64,000 bases of DNA from Nocardioides aurantiacus. GTDB taxonomy: Bacteria; Actinomycetota; Actinomycetes; Propionibacteriales; Nocardioidaceae. Location: positions 3,968,001 to 4,032,000 of the forward strand of contig NZ_RKHO01000001.1 in the NCBI RefSeq assembly GCF_003752505.1, given 5' to 3'. Below the pieces are notes generated by a model. The model saw nothing but the letters and a program-made list of their open reading frames with translations. It did not search any database and was not told the origin of the DNA. Shown here one piece after another: positions 59,757-64,000 of this stretch. Numbering within the stretch: the first letter of the stretch is position 1; each line of letters opens with the position of its first letter. Position numbers and translations under genes: made by a program.

Positions 59757-60725
59757 ATGACCGCCGCCCGGACCACCGCCGACCGCGACCGGCTCCGGCT
59801 GCTGACGCGGGTCGCGCGGCTCTACCACGAGAAGGGCGTGCGGCAGCCCGAGATCGCGGCCCAGCTCAACCTCTCCCAGCCGCGGGTCTCGCGGCTGCTC
59901 AAGGAGGCCGTCGAGCGCGGCATCGTCCGCACTGTCGTGATCCCCCCGGCCGGTGTCCACGCCGACGTCGAGCAGGCCCTGGCGGAGAAGTACGCGCTGC
60001 GCGACGTCGTGGTGGTCGACGTGGAGAGCGGCAGCGGCGACGTCACCAACGCGTTGGGGTCCGGCGCCGCGGCGTACCTCGACACCACGCTGATCGGCGG
60101 CGACGTCATCGGCGTCTCCTCCTGGAGCGCCACCCTGCTCGCCGCCGTGCAGGTGATGCGGCCCAAGCGCACCCAGGTCGCCGACACCGTCGTGCAGGTC
60201 GTCGGCGGCGTCGGCAGCCCCGAGGTCCAGATGCAGGCCACCCGGCTGACCGGACGGCTGGCCGAGCTGACCGGCGCCGACCCCGTCTTCATCCCCTCGC
60301 CCGGACTGGTCGGCTCGCCCGCCCTGCAGCAGGCGCTGATGGAGGACCCCGGCGTACGCGCCGTCCACGACCTCTGGTCGCAGCTGACCGTGCTGCTCGT
60401 CGGCATCGGCACCCTCGAGCCCTCGCCCCTGCTGCGCCGCAGCGGCAACAGCCTCGGTGCCGACGAGCAGGAGGACCTGCGTCGCGCCGGCGCCGTCGGC
60501 GACGTGTGCCTGCGCTACTTCGACGGCGAGGGCGCGGCCGTGGAGTCCGGCTTCGACCAGCGCATCGTCGGCATCGACCGCGCCGACCTGCTCCGCGTCC
60601 CCCGCCGCATCGGCGTCGCCGGCGGCCGGGACAAGGCCGAGGCCATCCGCGCCGCCGCCCTCGGAGGGTGGGTCAACATCCTCATCACCGACCTCGGCGT
60701 CGCCACCCAGCTCGTCCGCGACTGA
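59757..60725 (+). CDS. SorC-family sugar-responsive transcriptional regulator
   Basis: A 322-residue regulator with an N-terminal helix-turn-helix (residues ~10-55: VARLYHEKGVRQPEIAAQLN followed by LSQPRVSRLLKEAVERG) and a C-terminal SorC/DeoR-type sugar-binding domain (~60-320). The latter contains VIGVSSWSATLLAAVQVMRP, VVQVVGGVGSPEVQMQATRL and RIGVAGGRDKAEAIRAAALG. SorC proteins bind phosphorylated sugars from the pathway they control, often acting as repressors. Last in the sugar cluster and same strand, it very probably regulates the promoter at 50680. ATG preceded by AGAGGA. Confidence 0.9.
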   Translation: MTAARTTADRDRLRLLTRVARLYHEKGVRQPEIAAQLNLSQPRVSRLLKEAVERGIVRTVVIPPAGVHADVEQALAEKYALRDVVVVDVESGSGDVTNALGSGAAAYLDTTLIGGDVIGVSSWSATLLAAVQVMRPKRTQVADTVVQVVGGVGSPEVQMQATRLTGRLAELTGADPVFIPSPGLVGSPALQQALMEDPGVRAVHDLWSQLTVLLVGIGTLEPSPLLRRSGNSLGADEQEDLRRAGAVGDVCLRYFDGEGAAVESGFDQRIVGIDRADLLRVPRRIGVAGGRDKAEAIRAAALGGWVNILITDLGVATQLVRD

Positions 60726-60779
60726 ACGGCCGGGTGCCCCACCGCCCCGTCCCCCGTACGTCGGGCCGGGAACAAATCG

Positions 60780-60815
60780 TCGAAGGTTGACCTTGTGCAA
60801 CTGTCGCAACGCCGC
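60780..60815 (+). promoter_or_regulatory. Promoter/operator region of the DHA2 transporter
   Basis: GTTGACC (a -35-like TTGACC) is followed by TTGTGCAACTGTCGCAAC, in which two GTTGC half-sites are visible on the minus strand. The layout resembles operators of MarR- or TetR-type efflux regulators, but no such gene is adjacent. No clear -10 was found. Confidence 0.3.
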
Positions 60816-60859
60816 GGCCGCCTCAGCACGACCAGACGACCCGACGGAAGAGCACCCCC

Positions 60860-62350
60860 TTGTTCATGGCACGCACCGCCCGACGCCCGGCCCCTCGCAA
60901 CGGCCGACGCACCGACTACCGCGTCACCTTCGTGGTGCTGTGCGCGGGCGTCAGCTCCTTCTCGCTGCTGCAGTCGATGGTCACGCCCGTCCTGCCGACC
61001 ATCGAGGCCGCGCTCGACACCGACCAGGCGACGGTGACGTGGGTGCTGACGGCGTACCTGCTCTCCGCCTCGGTCTTCACCCCGATCATCGGCCGCGTCG
61101 GCGACAAGGTCGGCAAGGAGCGGATGCTCGTCGTGGCGCTGCTCGCGCTGGCCGTGGGCTCGCTGCTCGCGGCGGTCGCCCCCAGCGTCGGCGTGCTGAT
61201 CGCCGCCCGCGCCATCCAGGGCGTCGGCGGCGGCGTGCTGCCGCTGACCTTCGGCATCATCAGGGACGAGTTCCCGCGCGACAAGGTCGCCGGGGCCGTC
61301 GGCACGTCGGCCGCGCTGCTCGCCGTCGGCGGCGGGTTCGGCCTCGTGCTGGCCGGGCCGATCGTGGAGGCGCTGAGCTACCACTGGCTGTTCTGGCTGC
61401 CGATGATCATGACCCTGCTGGCCGCCGCGGCCGCGCACCTGTTCGTGCCCGAGTCGCCCGAGCGCCAGCCCGGCCGGATCAACGTCACCAGCGCGCTGCT
61501 GATGTCGACCTGGCTGGTCACGCTGCTCCTCGCCGTGAGCCAGGGCAGCTCGTGGGGCTGGGGCTCGCCGATCACGGTGGGCCTGTTCGTCGCCACCGTC
61601 GTCGTCCTCCCGACCTGGGTGTACGCCGAGGCGCACAGCGACTCGCCCCTGGTCGACATGACCATGATGCGGATCCCGACGGTGTGGACGGTCAACCTCG
61701 TCGCGCTGCTGTTCGGGATGGGGATGTACAGCATGTTCGCCTTCGTCCCGCAGTTCCTGCAGACCCCGGGCGAGCTCACCGGCTACGGCTTCGGCGCGAG
61801 CGTCACCCAGTCGGGCCTGATGCTGCTGCCGCAGACGATGGCGACCTTCCTGGTCGGCCTCTGGTCGGGCCGCCTCGCCGCCCGGTTCGGCTCCAAGGCC
61901 GTGCTGGTCGCCGGCGCCACCCTGACCTCGATGGGCATGCTCGGCATCGTGCTGTTCCACGACCACGTCTGGCAGCTCGTCGCCGAGTCGACCGTCCTCG
62001 GCCTCGGCTTCGGCCTGGCCTTCGCGGCGCTGTCCAACCTGATCGTCGACGCCGTCCCGCAGTCGCAGACCGGCGTCGCCAGCGGCATGAACGCCAACAT
62101 CCGCACCGTCGGCGGCGCCCTCGGCAGCGCCGTCCTGGCCAGCGTCGTCACCGCCGGCGCCCGGCCCGACGGCCTCCCGGTCGAGGCCGGCTACGCCCAC
62201 GGCTTCTCGGTCCTGGTCGTCACCTCGGCCCTCGCGGCGCTCGTCGCGGTGTTCGTGCCGGTGGTCCGGGTCGCCACCCGGTCGACCGCCGACGCCGACC
62301 TCGACGAGGCCGTCCCCGCCGCCGACCCCGTGCCGGTCGCCGCGCGCTGA
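60860..62350 (+). CDS. DHA2-family (EmrB/QacA-like) MFS drug-efflux transporter
   Basis: A 496-residue protein with fourteen predicted transmembrane helices, as in the DHA2 family of proton-driven multidrug exporters. Motif A is IIGRVGDKVGKERMLVVALL, motif B IAARAIQGVGGGVLPLTFGI (its Arg essential for coupling) and motif C AVGGGFGLVLAGPIVEALSY. Substrates are unknown. The start is uncertain: a TTG at 60860 has GGAAGAG 7 nt upstream, while an ATG two codons later has poorer spacing. The gene follows the SorC gene by 134 nt and probably has its own promoter. Confidence 0.88.
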   Translation: MFMARTARRPAPRNGRRTDYRVTFVVLCAGVSSFSLLQSMVTPVLPTIEAALDTDQATVTWVLTAYLLSASVFTPIIGRVGDKVGKERMLVVALLALAVGSLLAAVAPSVGVLIAARAIQGVGGGVLPLTFGIIRDEFPRDKVAGAVGTSAALLAVGGGFGLVLAGPIVEALSYHWLFWLPMIMTLLAAAAAHLFVPESPERQPGRINVTSALLMSTWLVTLLLAVSQGSSWGWGSPITVGLFVATVVVLPTWVYAEAHSDSPLVDMTMMRIPTVWTVNLVALLFGMGMYSMFAFVPQFLQTPGELTGYGFGASVTQSGLMLLPQTMATFLVGLWSGRLAARFGSKAVLVAGATLTSMGMLGIVLFHDHVWQLVAESTVLGLGFGLAFAALSNLIVDAVPQSQTGVASGMNANIRTVGGALGSAVLASVVTAGARPDGLPVEAGYAHGFSVLVVTSALAALVAVFVPVVRVATRSTADADLDEAVPAADPVPVAAR

Positions 62351-62360
62351 GCGGCGTACG

Positions 62361-62591
62361 TCAGACGAAGGCGCCGACCACCAGCAGCGCCAGGAGCAGC
62401 AGCGGCAGGGTGAGCGCCGAGGCGACGAGGCCGGTGCCGAGGTGGCGCGCCGTCCCGGGGAGGAACAGCAGCAGGCCCAGTGCCGGACCGGCCACCCACG
62501 CCACCCAGGCGGCGGTGTCGGAGAGCCCCAGGGCGTACGGCACCACCCAGGTCGCGAGCGCCCACGAGACGCGAGGGGAGTCCCCCACCAC
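62361..62591 (-). CDS. 76-residue membrane protein of unknown function
   Basis: A small protein with three hydrophobic stretches: VSWALATWVVPYALGLSDTA, AAWVAWVAGPALGLLLFLP and LTLPLLLLALLVVGAFV. It has strong GC3 bias and ends 10 nt from the convergent transporter stop. Two adjacent GTG codons (62589-62591 and 62586-62588) are possible starts, and no clear ribosome-binding site decides between them. No family is recognised. It is divergent from the isochorismatase-family gene. Confidence 0.55.
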   Translation of the reverse strand: MVGDSPRVSWALATWVVPYALGLSDTAAWVAWVAGPALGLLLFLPGTARHLGTGLVASALTLPLLLLALLVVGAFV

Positions 62592-62621
62592 GAGCGGACC
62601 CGTCCTGTCCGCAGCCCGTCC

Positions 62622-62627
62622 TACCGT
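62622..62627 (+). promoter_or_regulatory. -10 box TACCGT for a leaderless ATG start
   Basis: TACCGT ends exactly 6 nt before the ATG at 62634, repeating the leaderless layout seen elsewhere in the window. Confidence 0.5.
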
Positions 62628-62633
62628 GGGGCC

Positions 62634-63194
62634 ATGACCACGCTGACCGACCGCCCCGCCACCGCCCTGCTCGTGATCGACGTCCAGCAGGACGTCATGG
62701 AGGGGGCGCAGGACCGCGACTCCGTCATCGGCAACATCGCGGGCCTCGTCGACCGCGCCCGCGCCGAGGACGTGCCGGTCGTGTTCGTCGCCCACGCCGA
62801 CGAGGGGATGCCGCGCGACAGCGACGCGTGGCAGTACGTCCCCGAGCTCCAGCGCGCCGACGCCGAGCCGCTCGTGCACAAGGGCTACGGCGACTCCTTC
62901 GAGGACACCGACCTCGAGGACGTCCTCGCCGCCCGCGGGGTGGGCCGCCTCGTCGTCACCGGCGCCGCGAGCGACGCCTGCATCCGCTCGACCCTCCACG
63001 GCGCCCTGGCCCGGGGGTACGACGTGACGCTGGTCGCCGACGCGCACACCACCCAGGACACCACCGAGTGGGGCAACATCGCGCCGGCCGACATCATCCG
63101 GTTCACCAACCTCTACTGGGGCTTCACCGGGGCGCCGGGCCGCACCACCGCCGTGGTGCCGACCGCCGAGGTCGCCTTCGCGCCGCAGTCGTGA
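62634..63194 (+). CDS. Isochorismatase-family cysteine hydrolase
   Basis: A 186-residue hydrolase of the isochorismatase/nicotinamidase-like fold. The catalytic triad is visible: Asp in LLVIDVQQDVMEGA, Lys in LVHKGYGDSFEDTDLEDVL and nucleophilic Cys in VTGAASDACIRSTLHGALAR. Family members hydrolyse amides, ureas or enol ethers; the substrate cannot be read from sequence. The usual cis-peptide region is VTGAAS. The ATG at 62634 is supported by TACCGT 6 nt upstream. It is a single gene. Confidence 0.88.
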   Translation: MTTLTDRPATALLVIDVQQDVMEGAQDRDSVIGNIAGLVDRARAEDVPVVFVAHADEGMPRDSDAWQYVPELQRADAEPLVHKGYGDSFEDTDLEDVLAARGVGRLVVTGAASDACIRSTLHGALARGYDVTLVADAHTTQDTTEWGNIAPADIIRFTNLYWGFTGAPGRTTAVVPTAEVAFAPQS

Positions 63195-63204
63195 GGCTGA
63201 GGGG

Positions 63205-63235
63205 GCGCCAGGGCGCCCGCTGAGGCACACGACTC
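63205..63235. terminator. Hairpin and shared 3' motif between convergent genes
   Basis: GGGCGCC and GGGCGCCC form a short strong stem after the isochorismatase-family stop, followed by GGCACACGACTC (63224-63235), the same 12-mer that forms one arm of the terminator at 6411-6422. Here the opposite arm is missing. Confidence 0.4.
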
Positions 63236-63247
63236 GGGCGGGTGGGC

Positions 63248-63991
63248 CTAGTCGTCGTGCGGCTCCCGCGGGTGGCGGCGGTCCCGGAGCCGGCGCGCGG
63301 GCCGGGCGCGGTCGGCCAGCCGCCGGTAGCGGGTCCGCGCCGCCACCGTGCGCGACCAGGCGTCGGCGTCGGGCAGCATCCAGCCGCGCCGGCGGGCGAG
63401 CAGCACCAGTCCGGCGCCCACGGCGAGGGCGACCAGCGAGCCCGCCACGGGGTAGCCGACCGCCGTGGCGGTGACCTGCGTCCCGGCCGCGGCGATCGCG
63501 GAGGTGGCGTACAGCGTGCCGCCGCCCAGGATCCCCGGCACGCGTCGCAGGACCACGTCGCGCACCAGCCCGCCGCCCGTCGCGGTGATGGTGCCGAGCA
63601 GGATCGCGGGCAGCCAGCCGAGGCCGACGTCGAGCGTCCGCTGCGCGCCCACCGAGGCCCAGCAGCCGAGCGCGACGGCGTCGACGACCGGCCAGGTGCC
63701 GTCCCAGGCGCGGCCCTCGACGCGGACGACGTAGGCGATGGCGGCGCCGGCGAGCGCCGTGAGGAGGTACGTCGGGTCGGTCAGCGCCACCGGTGGGCCG
63801 GCCTGCAGCAGGGTGTCGCGGATCAGCCCGCCGCCCAGGCCGGTCAGCGTCGCCAGCACCACGAACCCGATCGGGTCGAGCCGCTCGCGCCGGGCGATCA
63901 CCCCGCCGAGGACGGCGTTGGCCAGGACGCCGGTGAGGTCGAGGACGCGGAAGATCTCGCTGACCGCCTGGTCGTCCACCGCCACGTCCAT
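63248..63991 (-). CDS. TRIC/UPF0126-family membrane protein
   Basis: A 247-residue membrane protein with seven predicted helices, built from two three-helix UPF0126 repeats plus a seventh. Each repeat carries the glycine-rich kink and Arg-Asp motif: LTGLGGGLIRDTLLQAGPP near residue 50 and ATGGGLVRDVVLRRVPGI near residue 137. Prokaryotic relatives of this fold form trimeric intracellular-type cation (K+) channels. The last ~50 residues are Arg-rich and cytoplasmic. It starts at an ATG (63991) near the right edge, so its upstream region is not visible. Confidence 0.88.
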   Translation of the reverse strand: MDVAVDDQAVSEIFRVLDLTGVLANAVLGGVIARRERLDPIGFVVLATLTGLGGGLIRDTLLQAGPPVALTDPTYLLTALAGAAIAYVVRVEGRAWDGTWPVVDAVALGCWASVGAQRTLDVGLGWLPAILLGTITATGGGLVRDVVLRRVPGILGGGTLYATSAIAAAGTQVTATAVGYPVAGSLVALAVGAGLVLLARRRGWMLPDADAWSRTVAARTRYRRLADRARPARRLRDRRHPREPHDD

Positions 63992-64000
63992 GCCCCGTGC

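Overview
The window is one continuous stretch of very GC-rich chromosome (third codon positions almost all G or C, many GTG starts, dense 4-bp gene overlaps). Gene content and codon style point to a high-GC actinobacterium, most like Nocardioides or a relative; this is inferred from style and gene families, not from a marker gene. There are no rRNA or tRNA genes, no transposase, no phage genes and no CRISPR array. About 60 genes are supported.

Layout. 1-6.4 kb: start of an amidase, a GH13 enzyme related to trehalose synthase, an Lrp/AsnC regulator divergent from 4-hydroxyphenylpyruvate dioxygenase, and a GH13 alpha-glucosidase. 6.4-11.6 kb: a polytopic membrane protein with two tiny partner proteins, divergent from a MerR regulator and a zinc alcohol dehydrogenase, then a thioesterase. 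11.6-17.1 kb: MASE1-type histidine kinase, PEP synthase regulatory protein and PEP synthase. 17.1-24.4 kb: a HAD phosphatase flanked by inverted repeats, an operon of two glycosyltransferases and an alditol-oxidase-like flavoprotein, threonine dehydratase and a P450. 24.4-32.6 kb: PEP carboxylase, a CynX-type transporter, a GH65 phosphorylase with beta-phosphoglucomutase, and a Fur-family regulator. 32.6-42.6 kb: MOSC protein, MFS and AEC transporters, HAD phosphatase, siderophore-interacting protein under an IdeR-like box, a CDP-glycerol glycerophosphotransferase-like enzyme, a zinc dehydrogenase, GAF-ANTAR regulator and a SigB/F-type sigma factor.

42.8-48.8 kb holds the most striking cluster: a six-gene overlapping operon matching mycosporine-like amino acid (UV sunscreen) biosynthesis: sedoheptulose-7-phosphate cyclase (mysA-like), O-methyltransferase (mysB-like), ATP-grasp ligase (mysC-like) and D-Ala-D-Ala ligase homologue (mysD-like). 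It is led by a HAD-fold protein that lacks the catalytic Asp and ends with a TauD/TfdA-type dioxygenase that could tailor the product.

50.7-60.7 kb is a sugar operon: TIM-barrel isomerase, split transketolase, FGGY kinase, DUF2291 protein, ribose-type ABC transporter and a SorC regulator. The set fits the transketolase type of D-apiose catabolism, though the substrate is not proven. 60.8-64 kb: DHA2 MFS transporter, small membrane protein, isochorismatase-family hydrolase and a TRIC/UPF0126 membrane protein.

Three further signals. (1) A dispersed 74-nt imperfect-palindrome repeat beginning CATGTAA..CGGGGTTA occurs five times: as an inverted pair at 2438-2655, as an inverted pair bracketing the HAD gene at 17101-17995, and singly at 48964-49037, where it supplies a stop codon. 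(2) Many genes carry a TANNNT-like -10 box ending 6-7 nt before the GTG/ATG start, as expected of leaderless transcripts. (3) A second, REP-like palindrome containing CGGTCGAGCCCGTC lies inside the coding sequence of the mysC-like gene.
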